From positions 62,001 through 126,000 of the forward strand of contig NC_007954.1 in assembly GCF_000013765.1 (NCBI RefSeq): a stretch of DNA of 64,000 nucleotides. Direction: 5' to 3'. The position numbers were made by a program, and so were the translations under genes. Source of the stretch: Shewanella denitrificans OS217. Its GTDB lineage: Bacteria > Pseudomonadota > Gammaproteobacteria > Enterobacterales > Shewanellaceae. A model generated the notes under the pieces. The model saw only the letters and a program-made list of their open reading frames with translations, did not search any database and was not told the DNA's origin. This document shows positions 15,901 to 25,450 of the stretch, one piece after another (position 1 is the stretch's first letter; the number at the start of each line of letters is the position of its first letter).

Positions 15901-17213
15901 ATAGCCTTTCGCACCTTGCCACTTCAGCTCCAAAGCGCAATCTATTGCAAGGCTTGTGGCAGTTTTGGTTTAAAGATTTAGGCAGCGTCAGCTTTTTAGT
16001 CACAGGGCTACTTAGTCTGCCAGTTGCGTTAGCGATTGGGCTTAGCCTAGAAGGTGAAAAAGCCCTGCAAGTGGCTGCATTGATGCTCAATATGGGGATA
16101 GTTTCCACCAGTTGCGCCATCGCTTGGCAAGGACTGCGGCTACAGGCCAGTGAGTGGGCCGTATTAGTGCCTCACTATCGCGAGCATATCTTCAGTCAAA
16201 TGGCATTGATTGGCTTTAGTTTTTTGGGCTTGGGTTTAGCTTGTATATACTTGCTGGATGCATGGCAGTTGTTAGCGTCACTCAGCTTAATGCTGGCCGC
16301 GAGTGGCACTTTTATTGCCTTGTGTCAGAAGCGACCAAACGCCTTTAATCTCTCAATTCTGCTGTATCTGAGTGGGATAGTGGCAACTGATATTGCGGCT
16401 TTTATTCCCAGCACACTATTGATGGTTTTCAATGTGTTAGCAGGCGTTTATTTGTGCTTGAGTGTGAAAGGTATCGCTTGGCATGCCGATGCGAAATCTG
16501 TGTATTTGAATAGCACGGAAACCGGCTGGATGTGGTTACCTAGCTTTGCCCAAGGTAAGGTGACCCAAGCAATACAGAAATTTTTCATGCCAATTAATTT
16601 CTTCATTGGGCCAATGTTTTTAATGCCACTGGTGCTTATCCCGCTGACTTTTCTTGGCCTTCATTGGTTTGGTGATGCAGATCCACAGCATTCAAGCTTA
16701 TTTGTATTTATTTATCTCAATAGTATCTTGTGCATATTGCTGCATTGGAGCCGCATCATGCGTTGGCAGGGGATGCAGACTTTATATCTGTTGCCGATTT
16801 TCCATGGTTGGCAAGGTTTCGCGCAATTAATGTATCGCAGTCAATTAAAGTTGCTCATGCTTATCTGTGTCACCTTCGCGCTGGTGACTGCCGTGACTCA
16901 TTCCGCCCAAGCCAGTCTAGCTGCTTGGTTAACCCCGAACTTAGTCAACGTTAGCTTGTGTGCCTTGAGCTTGGGCTTAGGCAGTCTGTGTCGTACGGTT
17001 AGGCAGATAGCCTTGGTCTTTATAGGCATCGCCTTCGGGGTGGTGTTAATTTCTGTGTGCCTTAAGGAGTTTGGTTATCTTTTGAGCACCTCAGTCGACA
17101 CGGTTTTTTATGGCTATTCTTATACCTTAGTTGCCAGTGGGATATTTAGTCTGTTGGGATTGGCTTTGTTGTCTTGGGGCAGTGCCAGCTTTGCCAGAGT
17201 AAAAATAACCTGA
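15897..17213 (+). CDS. ABC transporter membrane subunit
   Basis: A protein of 438 residues with about ten to twelve hydrophobic segments and short loops. I recognise no catalytic motif. Its four-base overlap with the ATPase gene upstream, plus the YtrA-type regulator before that, indicates that it is the permease of the same exporter. The loop around residues 200-220 (ETGWMWLPSFAQGKVTQAI) is the largest soluble part. The sequence alone does not identify the substrate. Confidence 0.75.
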   Translation: MNSLSHLATSAPKRNLLQGLWQFWFKDLGSVSFLVTGLLSLPVALAIGLSLEGEKALQVAALMLNMGIVSTSCAIAWQGLRLQASEWAVLVPHYREHIFSQMALIGFSFLGLGLACIYLLDAWQLLASLSLMLAASGTFIALCQKRPNAFNLSILLYLSGIVATDIAAFIPSTLLMVFNVLAGVYLCLSVKGIAWHADAKSVYLNSTETGWMWLPSFAQGKVTQAIQKFFMPINFFIGPMFLMPLVLIPLTFLGLHWFGDADPQHSSLFVFIYLNSILCILLHWSRIMRWQGMQTLYLLPIFHGWQGFAQLMYRSQLKLLMLICVTFALVTAVTHSAQASLAAWLTPNLVNVSLCALSLGLGSLCRTVRQIALVFIGIAFGVVLISVCLKEFGYLLSTSVDTVFYGYSYTLVASGIFSLLGLALLSWGSASFARVKIT

Positions 17214-17324
17214 CACTAATGACACAAGAGAGATAGTGTATTTGCACTAAAACAGTGAGGTGTCAGTCATTTTTCAGGTAGAATTCTGTTATCAGGTACA
17301 AGTGTAAGCTTAAGGTAGCAACCA

Positions 17325-19118
17325 ATGTCATTAGCGCAATATCATCTCGTTCAACTCCTACAGCAGCAGAGCCAACAGCGTGCAGATAGCATAGCGCTTG
17401 AGGGGTTTGAATTGGCTGCGCCTTGGGACAGGGTAAGTTGGAAAGCTTTTGATAGCATCAGCCATCAAGTGGCCAAAGCCATGATAAAGTTTGGTCTTCA
17501 AGCACAAGATACCGCCGTTATCCTGTCGCAAAATTGCCCCCAATGGACCTGCGCCGACATCGGCTTGCTAAAGGCGCGCGCCATAGTCGTGCCTGTGTAC
17601 CCAAGCAGTACCCAAGAGCAGGCAAGCTTCATCATCAATGATGCTGGCGCTAAGGTGCTATTTGTTGATGATGCCGAACAATATCATATGGCGTGTAAAT
17701 TACAGGCTGTGTGTCCAAGTGTTGAATACCTAGTGGTATTCGATGCCAATGTGCCCTTGCTAGACACCCCAAATCACTTGCATTTTGACAGCCTAATAAC
17801 CGAAGATTTAAGCGCCCAAGACAGGGCGTTAACTGAGCGTTTACAGGCGGCCAATCTGGATGACTTGTTAACCCTGATTTATACCTCTGGTACCACGGGG
17901 GATCCCAAAGGCGTGATGCTAGATTATCGTAATATGGCCTCGACCATACGCCAGCACGATACCTGTTTGAACTTCAATCCCGGTGACACTTCGCTAGCCT
18001 TCTTGCCGTTAAGCCATGTGTTTGAGCGCAGTTGGAGCTTCTTTGCCTTATGTCGTGGTGGCCGAAATGTGTATTTGAAAGATACGATGAAAATCAAAGA
18101 AGCCATAGTGGCCGTGCGTCCTCATACCTTGTGTGTGGTGCCAAGATTTTTAGAAAAAGTCTATAGCGCAGTGCAAGACAAGGTCTCTAAAGCCCCCAAA
18201 TCCAGACAGAGATTATTTCACTGGGCCATGGCTGCGGGCCAGCGGCAATTCGAGGTCAATCAAGGTCGCGCAAAAACCAGTGCCATCTTGAGTCTGCAAT
18301 GGGTCGTGGCTAACAAATTGGTGTTCAGTAAGTTACAAGCCGTTTTAGGTGGGAGGCTTAAATTTATGCCTTGCGGCGGCGCCGCCTTAGACATGACAGT
18401 GGGTAACTTCTTTCATGGCATTAACTTGCCTGTGCTGTGTGGTTACGGCATGACAGAGACTAATGCCACAGTGACCATGAACACACTTAATAACCGAGTG
18501 CCAGGCTCTAACGGTAAGCCATTGCCTGAGACAGAAGTAAAGCTTGGTGCTTTTGATGAGATCATGGTGCGTGGCGATGCTGTGATGCGCGGTTATTACA
18601 AACGTCCCGACGACACGGCTGCCACATTTGAAGATGGCTGGTTAAAAACCGGCGATGCGGGGCGTTTCGATGAGCAGGGTAACTTGTTTATTACTGACCG
18701 CATCAAAGAATTGATGAAAACCTCCAATGGCAAATACATAGCGCCTCAGCGAGTCGAAGGTAAAGTGGGTTCTTGCCCCTTTATTGAGCAAGTTGCCATC
18801 ATAGCCGATGGGCGTAATTTTGTGTCGGCGTTAATCGTGCCGTCATTTGAGGCATTAGAATATTGGGCCAAAGAGCAAGGGTTAGTGTTTGACTCGTTAG
18901 CCTCCTTGCTGGAACGTGCTGAAGTCTTGGCCCATTTTGAGCAGCGCTTAATTCATCTGCAGCACGATTTAGCGGCGTTTGAGCAAATAAAGAAATTTAG
19001 CCTATTGCCAGAAGCTTTCACCATAGAAGCAGGCTTGATTACGCCGACATTGAAGCTACGCCGTAAGGCGATATATCAAAGATACGCCCCAGAGATAACG
19101 GCCATGTATGCTGGTTAA
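17325..19118 (+). CDS. Long-chain acyl-CoA synthetase (AMP-binding)
   Basis: An acyl-adenylate-forming enzyme of 597 residues that activates fatty acids with ATP and CoA. Signature sequences are YTSGTTGDPKGVM (ATP-binding P-loop, near residue 187), CGYGMTETNATV (motif II), GDAGRFDEQGNLFITDR (adenosine-binding aspartate) and KTSNGKYIAPQRVE (hinge and catalytic lysine region). The length and KTSNGKYIAPQ motif match the large long-chain group (FadD15/Faa type) rather than E. coli FadD. A hotdog thioesterase follows on the same strand after a hairpin. Confidence 0.92.
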   Translation: MSLAQYHLVQLLQQQSQQRADSIALEGFELAAPWDRVSWKAFDSISHQVAKAMIKFGLQAQDTAVILSQNCPQWTCADIGLLKARAIVVPVYPSSTQEQASFIINDAGAKVLFVDDAEQYHMACKLQAVCPSVEYLVVFDANVPLLDTPNHLHFDSLITEDLSAQDRALTERLQAANLDDLLTLIYTSGTTGDPKGVMLDYRNMASTIRQHDTCLNFNPGDTSLAFLPLSHVFERSWSFFALCRGGRNVYLKDTMKIKEAIVAVRPHTLCVVPRFLEKVYSAVQDKVSKAPKSRQRLFHWAMAAGQRQFEVNQGRAKTSAILSLQWVVANKLVFSKLQAVLGGRLKFMPCGGAALDMTVGNFFHGINLPVLCGYGMTETNATVTMNTLNNRVPGSNGKPLPETEVKLGAFDEIMVRGDAVMRGYYKRPDDTAATFEDGWLKTGDAGRFDEQGNLFITDRIKELMKTSNGKYIAPQRVEGKVGSCPFIEQVAIIADGRNFVSALIVPSFEALEYWAKEQGLVFDSLASLLERAEVLAHFEQRLIHLQHDLAAFEQIKKFSLLPEAFTIEAGLITPTLKLRRKAIYQRYAPEITAMYAG

Positions 19119-19140
19119 GCTAAGGTCAAGTAACTGAAAA

Positions 19141-19165
19141 AAGGCTGCCTGGCAGTCTTTTCTTT
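19141..19165 (+). terminator. Intrinsic terminator after acyl-CoA synthetase gene
   Basis: A seven-pair stem, AAGGCTG with CAGTCTT (one G-T pair), encloses a five-base loop and is followed by TTCTTTAT, 22 bases after the stop codon. Confidence 0.65.
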
Positions 19166-19232
19166 ATCCACACAGATAAATCACTTAGTCTATTCATCAA
19201 TACAAATAACCAAATAATAGGGTGCACAACAG

Positions 19233-19640
19233 ATGCAAAAGACATTGCTGGAAATGGATATTTCGCCAAGATTTAACGAAACCGATGGCCTAGGTCACAT
19301 CAATAATACCGTGATCCCTGTGTGGTTTGAGGCAGCTCGTGAGCCTGTGTTTGCTATTTTTAATCCAGAATTGGATTTAAATAAGTGGAACTTGATTGTG
19401 GCAGGTTTTAATGTGGCGTTTACCTCGCCAACTCAATACGGCCAAGCCGTCAGGATAAAAACCTGGATAAGCCGCATAGGTAACAGCAGTTTTGAGGTTG
19501 CCCAGCAGAGTTGGCAGGGCGATAAGCTCACCGCCGAAGGTAAGACGACCTTAGTGCACTTCGATTACGCCAATGATAAAAGCCAGCCAATCCCAACAGA
19601 TATTAAGCAACTGCTGGGGCTGTTAAGCGGCCAGGTTTAA
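19233..19640 (+). CDS. Hotdog-fold acyl-CoA thioesterase
   Basis: A protein of 135 residues of the 4-hydroxybenzoyl-CoA thioesterase / YbgC group. The sequence PRFNETDGLGHINNTVIPVW carries the usual active-site pattern (D-x-x-G-H-x-N-N), and EAAREPVF sits on the central helix. Such enzymes hydrolyse acyl-CoA thioesters. It follows the acyl-CoA synthetase gene but is separated by a terminator, so it probably has its own promoter. The substrate chain length cannot be read from the sequence. Confidence 0.85.
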   Translation: MQKTLLEMDISPRFNETDGLGHINNTVIPVWFEAAREPVFAIFNPELDLNKWNLIVAGFNVAFTSPTQYGQAVRIKTWISRIGNSSFEVAQQSWQGDKLTAEGKTTLVHFDYANDKSQPIPTDIKQLLGLLSGQV

Positions 19641-19742
19641 TAACCTAGGCAGTTTAAGCCTTTAAAAACTTCTGCACCTAGCTACAACTGGCGTGTATCT
19701 GTAGGTTTTGCGCTGTGGCTCAAATGAGTGACTGCTTCTGAC

Positions 19743-20168
19743 TTATCCATCATATTTTCTTAATGCACTCAGTAATTGTTCTGATAGTTGGGCTTTTTGG
19801 CCCGTTTTAAAGTTGAACATCACCACTTGAGAAGCGCCTAAGGTGGTGACGGCTTGCTGACTTTTACTAAACGCTTGGTAGTGCATCATAAAACGATCTG
19901 ACTTGATATCACTGATGGTCACCCCTACCAGCAAGGTGTCAGGGAAAGTCACAGGGCGTTTATAACGGGCACTGTTTTCACTAATAACCGGGCCAATACC
20001 GGTTGTTTGTAGGTCATCGAGTAAATTGATTTGCCTAAAAAAATCGATGCGAGCGGTTTCAAAGTAACGGAAATACACCACATTGTTCACATGTTGCAGT
20101 GCATCCATTTCTCCCCAAGCCACTGGAATTTCGGTCACTATGGGAAACTGCTGTAAAAACTTATCCAT
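19743..20168 (-). CDS. Hotdog-fold acyl-CoA thioesterase
   Basis: A second 4HBT-type thioesterase, 141 residues, convergent with the first. The active-site segment VAWGEMDALQHVNNVVYFRY contains the D-x-x-x-H-V-N-N-x-x-Y-x-R-Y pattern of the YbgC/FcbC family, followed by FETARIDFF. The two neighbours share the fold but only modest sequence similarity, so they are not a recent duplication. Confidence 0.87.
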   Translation of the reverse strand: MDKFLQQFPIVTEIPVAWGEMDALQHVNNVVYFRYFETARIDFFRQINLLDDLQTTGIGPVISENSARYKRPVTFPDTLLVGVTISDIKSDRFMMHYQAFSKSQQAVTTLGASQVVMFNFKTGQKAQLSEQLLSALRKYDG

Positions 20169-20386
20169 ATTTAAACGCTCGTTTGGTATAAAAATTTAGC
20201 CTAGCAGTCAGCTTCACTTTGTACAAGACGCTTGCTACAAAATCTGAACCGCCTTACTATTTCGTTCATTTCAATGATTGTTCAATACTTTATTTAAGCT
20301 TTTCTATCTAGTATGACCTTTGTGTTTAGCTGTGTGGCTCGCTCTGAGGTTTCAATGGCTCAGTATTTTAATCATAAGGAAGTCCA

Positions 20387-21451
20387 GTGCTGTCATTATC
20401 GAGTATATCTCTAATACCTAGGGCAATTAAGGCGAAGTCTGAACCCGTTTTGGGACTCGCCAATAAACTCAAGCAAGGATTTTTAAATTTAAGTACGGCA
20501 CAAAAACTCTATAGCCTTGCCTTTGTTATTTTATGCTTTGGTGACCAATTAGGCTGGGTGGCCTTGCTCAGCGTGATCGCTATGGGACTAGAATTTTGGC
20601 CTTTGTTTGAGCGGGTTTGGCATAGCCTTGCGGGTAAGGCGGTGCTATTACTCTTCTATGCAATTATTGCCAACTTTGCTCTGTCGACCTCTGCTGCTAT
20701 TGTTAATGAGGTGGTTGGGGTCTCAGCCAGCCACTTAAACTACACTCATAATTTTGCTTTGTTGCTCTACATTCCGGCTTGGTTTGTGGTGATGACAGCC
20801 CTAGTGCTGTTGGCGATGCAAATAATTATCCCCTTCTATTTGTTGTTATTACTCATGCTTAAGCCCCTTGGTATTACAGCGTTTCGTTTTACCCAGCATG
20901 ATCGTTTCAGAAAATCGACGGCATTTGTGAGGCTTATTTTAGCCGCTATAGTCTTGTATCACTTGTTCTTATTGATAGACGTTGAGCATGTTGTCGACAT
21001 GCCCGATGGCGGCATAGTGGAGATAGCTGGGGTTGAGGTGTTGAACATGAATGCATCGCCGACGCGTCAACTGGGTGATTCCTTAGAGGCAGCGGCGAAG
21101 GATCAAGTGTCGGACGTTTTAAATCTTAAGACGGTTGAAACTACTGAGACGCCAATACTCACCGCAGCGGCCAAAAAAGAAGTTGTAAAAGAAGAATTAG
21201 AACAGCTCAATTTAGAACGAAACTACGCCATAGTGAGAGGGTTTTATCAGCAGAAAGTGCGAGAAATGATTGCCATTTTTGCTTTTAATTTAGAAGCCGA
21301 CAGTCGTTCCCGCTGTCAGAAAGCCAAAGACTCCAGCGTGGTTGAACTCAATGATTATGAGATTTTAGAAATAACCAAGGACCAAGAGGCGAAGTTTGGT
21401 TATCACTTCGAAGTGAAAAAGTGTGTCTCGGTGGCATTTCCTCTGCGTTAG
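20387..21451 (+). CDS. Hypothetical membrane protein
   Basis: A protein of 354 residues that I do not recognise. The first half has four or five hydrophobic segments (about 45-65, 85-110, 125-155 and 180-200). The second half is soluble, with acidic helices around ETPILTAAAKKEVVKEELEQ and a single RSRCQKAKDS cysteine. ATG is chosen, with AAGGAAG upstream at 20379. It has no operon partner: the next gene is on the opposite strand, with tail-to-tail ends six bases apart. Confidence 0.65.
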   Translation: MLSLSSISLIPRAIKAKSEPVLGLANKLKQGFLNLSTAQKLYSLAFVILCFGDQLGWVALLSVIAMGLEFWPLFERVWHSLAGKAVLLLFYAIIANFALSTSAAIVNEVVGVSASHLNYTHNFALLLYIPAWFVVMTALVLLAMQIIIPFYLLLLLMLKPLGITAFRFTQHDRFRKSTAFVRLILAAIVLYHLFLLIDVEHVVDMPDGGIVEIAGVEVLNMNASPTRQLGDSLEAAAKDQVSDVLNLKTVETTETPILTAAAKKEVVKEELEQLNLERNYAIVRGFYQQKVREMIAIFAFNLEADSRSRCQKAKDSSVVELNDYEILEITKDQEAKFGYHFEVKKCVSVAFPLR

Positions 21452-21457
21452 TTAAGG

Positions 21458-24283
21458 CTATTTTAGCGAGCGCTTGAAGGTCACAATTTTATTTTGATTA
21501 TTGTTGGCCGCGTATTTTTTAACACAGTCCTGGGCGATTAAGGGTTTAGCGAACAGGTAACCCTGGGCTAAGTCACAGTGACGCGTGATGAGAAAATCCA
21601 GCTGTTCTTGGGTTTCAACCCCTTCGGCGGTGACTTTTTTCCCTAGAGAATGAGCCATGCTGATGACAGCCTTGACTACTGCTTGATCTTCGATGGAGGT
21701 CATAATATTGCGAATAAAAGACTGATCGATTTTTAACGACGTCGCAGGCAGGGACTTCAAATAGGCCAACGATGAATAGCCAGTGCCAAAATCATCGATA
21801 GCCACGTGAATGCCGTTTCCTACTAACTGCTGCAGTGTACTGATGGATTGTTCAGGGGCTGCCATTAAGGCAGTTTCTGTTATTTCTATTTTAAGCCAGC
21901 GGGGTTCGGCACCTGCTTCTTCTATTAGATTGATGATTTCTTCTGCAAGATTGATATTGATAAGATCTAGGGCTGACAAATTTACCGAAACACGTTTAAA
22001 GTCAAAACCTAGCTGGTGCCATTCTTTAAGCTGACGGCAAACCTTAGTCAGCATCCAACGGCTTAATTCGAAAATAAGTCCCGTTTCTTCGGCGATAGGA
22101 ATAAATTCCATCGGCGATATTGGCCCCAATTCAGGGTGAACCCAGCGAATTAAGGCTTCAAAACCCGCAAGTCCAGCATCAGGTAGTTGATTTAAAGACT
22201 GGTAGACGGCTGACAGCTCAAAGCTCTCATCGAAGCTTGACTTACTTAACGCCAGCCTTAAACCTTGCTCTAACTTAAGGCGGCGCTGATTGTAGACTGC
22301 TTGCTCTTCACTGCAGAAGGCAAAACCAGCGGGGCGCTTCTTGGCCACATAAAGCGCTGCATCGGCTTGTTTCAATAGGGTCTCTGGGTCGTGGCCATTG
22401 GTTGGAAAGAGGCTAATTCCGATGCGGCAACCCAAAATAAACGACTGCTCATACACCTCAAATGGTTGAGCTAAGATTTTGATCAGTGTTAATGCCACAG
22501 CTTCGGCTTGTTTTTCATCGCTCTCAGGCAGCAAAATACAAAATTTATCCCCCCCGAAGCGGGCTAGGATATCTTGACTATTTAATTGCTCAGTGAGCCT
22601 AAGTGCGGCTTGTTGTAATAGTTTATCCCCAGCGCTGTGGCCTAGGTTATCATTGATGATTTTGAAGCGAGTCAGGTCGAGAAACAGTAAGGCGAACGTT
22701 TGGTTTAAGGCTTTCGCCGAGGTGATGGCTTGCCCCAATGACAAGGTAAATAGGTAGCGATTGGCGAGATTGGTCAGCTTATCAAAATGGGACAAGCGAT
22801 AGAGTTTGCGTTGATGCTGTTTTCTTTCAGTAATGTCATGGGCTATGCCTTCACAACCTATACACTCGTTTTGTTCGTTGTACATGGGGCGCTCTAACAC
22901 TTCAAAGGTATGGTAAGCGCCCTTAATATCCATGATTTCTATCTCAAAAGGTGGGACATGCTCTCCCTTAATGCAGCGCAGTATCAGTTCTGGAATGGCA
23001 AGGTTATTCTTATTACTGGTTAGGTACTTGTTATAGCTGCCCCTGAAATTGAGCGCCTTATGCCCAAGTATGTGAGTAATTGAAGGGCTTACATATTGTA
23101 TCTCGCCTTGAATATCGTGTTGATAGAAGATGTATTCATCTTGTAATGACTCCACTAAGCCTCGGTACCTGTTTTCACTATTTTTAAGTTGTACCGTGCG
23201 CTCACTGACGATTATTTCTAGTTTTTCCCGCAAGCTATTAAGGGCCCTGTTGGCATCCTCTGTATCAACTTGTGCTGACACTAGCACTCTGTTGTGACGT
23301 TTTTCTCGCACTAGCCAGAGCAGTAATAAGCTGATTAACAGCCCTGCCACTAAGGCAATTTCAATCACAACTTGATGGTTAGTTGGCAGCGTGATGTTAG
23401 CATGCCATTTCTCATTAATTTTCAATTTATCATCTGCACTTAAAACGTCTAAACCTTTCTGCATTATGGCCGCCAACATGGGCTGGTCTTGCCTAATGGC
23501 AATGGCATCATTGGCGCTGTTTCTTTCATAGAAAGCGGCAAATTCCAAATTACTGAATAAGTATTTCTGTTGTAAGAAATTAGCCCCAGCGAAGAAAGTA
23601 ATGGCGGCATCGGCTTTTTTGGCTTCTACCGCTTCTAGGGCTTCACGCATAGTATCAACATAAAAAGGCACCACACTTGGGAACTCATTGAGAATTTTAC
23701 TGACATAGTGATAATTTTTAACTAACGCTATGGTTTTACTGGCAATGTCTCCCCGGTTTTCTATGGCGGAACTGTCTTTATTATTAATAATAACCAGTGA
23801 CTTATAGACTATTGGGGAGGTAAATAGGTAGTTCACTTCCCGCTCAGGGGTTCGCACCATGGTCAGTATCACATCGATTTTTTTCGCATCTAAATTAGAG
23901 ATGACCTTTCGCCAACTTGATTGTTTATCTATGACAAACTCAATGTCGAGTTTCTTGCCGATAAGTTCTAAGGTATCGATAGCAATGCCCACGGGCTGAT
24001 TATTTTCATCGAGGAAACTATAAGGAGGAAAATTACCATCGACGCCGACCCTAATGGGCTGGTTATTGTCCAGCCAGAGACGTTCTTCTTTAGTGAGAGG
24101 GAGATAATGGGTTGCCGGCATGTCGGTGAGTGTCACAGCATTTAATTGCACACCGAGTTCCGTGCTAGTAGCTGCCACAGTTTGAGTGGTTTTGGCCGCG
24201 ATGCCTTGCGTCACCGTCAGGGTGAGCGTAGCCAATAAGGCCAGCAGAATACTCAAGGCGATTGCCAATTTGACATTTTTCAA
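21458..24283 (-). CDS. Membrane sensor with SBP_bac_3, PAS, degenerate GGDEF and EAL
   Basis: A c-di-GMP signalling protein of 941 residues. An N-terminal segment (7-27) is followed by a periplasmic solute-binding module of the SBP_bac_3 type (about 70-295, with VGVDGNFPPYSFLDENNQP), a membrane span (about 305-325), a coiled stretch, a PAS domain (about 370-490, IQGEIQYVSPSITHILGH), a GGDEF domain (about 500-660) and an EAL domain (about 675-930). The cyclase signature reads GGDKF instead of GGDEF, so synthesis is unlikely. The phosphodiesterase side keeps FEALIRW, EITETAL, DDFGTGYSSL and AEGVET. It probably degrades c-di-GMP in response to a periplasmic amino-acid-like ligand. Confidence 0.9.
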   Translation of the reverse strand: MKNVKLAIALSILLALLATLTLTVTQGIAAKTTQTVAATSTELGVQLNAVTLTDMPATHYLPLTKEERLWLDNNQPIRVGVDGNFPPYSFLDENNQPVGIAIDTLELIGKKLDIEFVIDKQSSWRKVISNLDAKKIDVILTMVRTPEREVNYLFTSPIVYKSLVIINNKDSSAIENRGDIASKTIALVKNYHYVSKILNEFPSVVPFYVDTMREALEAVEAKKADAAITFFAGANFLQQKYLFSNLEFAAFYERNSANDAIAIRQDQPMLAAIMQKGLDVLSADDKLKINEKWHANITLPTNHQVVIEIALVAGLLISLLLLWLVREKRHNRVLVSAQVDTEDANRALNSLREKLEIIVSERTVQLKNSENRYRGLVESLQDEYIFYQHDIQGEIQYVSPSITHILGHKALNFRGSYNKYLTSNKNNLAIPELILRCIKGEHVPPFEIEIMDIKGAYHTFEVLERPMYNEQNECIGCEGIAHDITERKQHQRKLYRLSHFDKLTNLANRYLFTLSLGQAITSAKALNQTFALLFLDLTRFKIINDNLGHSAGDKLLQQAALRLTEQLNSQDILARFGGDKFCILLPESDEKQAEAVALTLIKILAQPFEVYEQSFILGCRIGISLFPTNGHDPETLLKQADAALYVAKKRPAGFAFCSEEQAVYNQRRLKLEQGLRLALSKSSFDESFELSAVYQSLNQLPDAGLAGFEALIRWVHPELGPISPMEFIPIAEETGLIFELSRWMLTKVCRQLKEWHQLGFDFKRVSVNLSALDLININLAEEIINLIEEAGAEPRWLKIEITETALMAAPEQSISTLQQLVGNGIHVAIDDFGTGYSSLAYLKSLPATSLKIDQSFIRNIMTSIEDQAVVKAVISMAHSLGKKVTAEGVETQEQLDFLITRHCDLAQGYLFAKPLIAQDCVKKYAANNNQNKIVTFKRSLK

Positions 24284-24501
24284 ATAGTAAATCCAATGAC
24301 TAAGTTTAAAGAAATAAAATAACGTGTTGAAGGTGTCGCTATTAAAACAGGCATCTATTGCCTGTGTTTAGCTGAGTATAGACCAAAATCGGCGGGACAC
24401 ATTAAACTGGTTAGATTCGGTCAACGTAAGTTAATTTCATTTTTAATCAGATGGTTACAAGTTTGGTTTTGAGGCTGTGGAGTGTTAGGGGGGCAATAAA
24501 A

Positions 24502-24530
24502 AAACGACCTATTAGGTCGTTTAAATTATG
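24502..24530 (-). terminator. Intrinsic terminator of mtnC
   Basis: A nine-pair perfect stem (AAACGACCT with AGGTCGTTT, loop of three) lies about 30 bases beyond the mtnC stop on the minus strand and is followed there by a run of seven T. It could work in both directions. Confidence 0.85.
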
Positions 24531-24551
24531 GGGCATTTTTGGCGCTAGGGA

Positions 24552-25229
24552 TTATATATTCAAGGCGGTAAAACTGCCCACTTGCTTATGCTCTGTGGGT
24601 GCAAATGCATCGCCTCGGCTCATCAGGCAAGTCATCATGCCAGCGGCTTGTGCTGCTGTCAGCTCTTCTTGGGTATCAGATACAAACAGGATTTGTTTTG
24701 GTGGTAATCCTAAGGTGTTGTGAATATTTAGGTAAGCTTGCTTATCTAGCTTGTTGCCCATGCGCATATCGAAGTGACCACTAAACATAGGGGTTAAATC
24801 ACCGACCTCACTGTGGCTAAAAAGCAATTTCTGCGCCTCGACTGAGCCTGAAGAAAAACTATAGATGGCAACGCCTTGTTGGCGATAACGGCTTATGGCT
24901 TCAATAAAGTCGGGGTAAATTTGCCCTTGAAAGGCAAGGCTTGAGTAACCCTGCTTCCAAATCAGACCCTGCAAAGTTTTAAGGGGCGCAAGCTTACGGT
25001 CTTCGGTTATCCAAATTTGAAGGATTTCAGCCACTCGGGCCACCGTAGCACTGGGCTCTAGGGCGATATCACGCACATCGTTAATGCAAGATTCCACCAA
25101 CACCTGCTGCTGATTTTGCGCTAAAAAACTAGCCATCACCTGATGAGAATAGGGAAACAACACATCTTGAATAAAGTTGAGGTCAGTGGTGGTGCCTGCT
25201 GTGTCGACGACAATGGCTTTAATACTCAT
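24552..25229 (-). CDS. mtnC: Acireductone synthase (enolase-phosphatase E1)
   Basis: A HAD-superfamily protein of 225 residues of the methionine salvage pathway, which enolises and dephosphorylates 2,3-diketo-5-methylthiopentyl-1-phosphate. Family landmarks are VVDTAGTTTDLNFIQDVLFP at the N-terminus, ISRYRQQGVAIYSFSSGSVE in the middle and FVSDTQEELTAAQAAGM near residues 185-200. The usual first motif D-I-E-G-T reads D-T-A-G-T here, losing the acidic residue at the third position; the nucleophile D8 is kept. No other mtn gene is adjacent. Confidence 0.9.
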   Translation of the reverse strand: MSIKAIVVDTAGTTTDLNFIQDVLFPYSHQVMASFLAQNQQQVLVESCINDVRDIALEPSATVARVAEILQIWITEDRKLAPLKTLQGLIWKQGYSSLAFQGQIYPDFIEAISRYRQQGVAIYSFSSGSVEAQKLLFSHSEVGDLTPMFSGHFDMRMGNKLDKQAYLNIHNTLGLPPKQILFVSDTQEELTAAQAAGMMTCLMSRGDAFAPTEHKQVGSFTALNI

Positions 25230-25450
25230 AACGTCCTATTGCTCCGTGGTTAAATTTATCCCACAAGGATCCTATGCTTTATTCACCTCATTGGCTAGTC
25301 GAAAAGTTAATCGATGTAAGCAAAGTCACATTTTTATTGTGAAGCAGGGCAAGACTCGGTACGCTTGATAAGTATTTATTTTTTAAACCAAATTAATTAA
25401 TATAAATCAATAGCCTTGCTGGCAGTATTTTATATTTAAGGTGTACCTCT

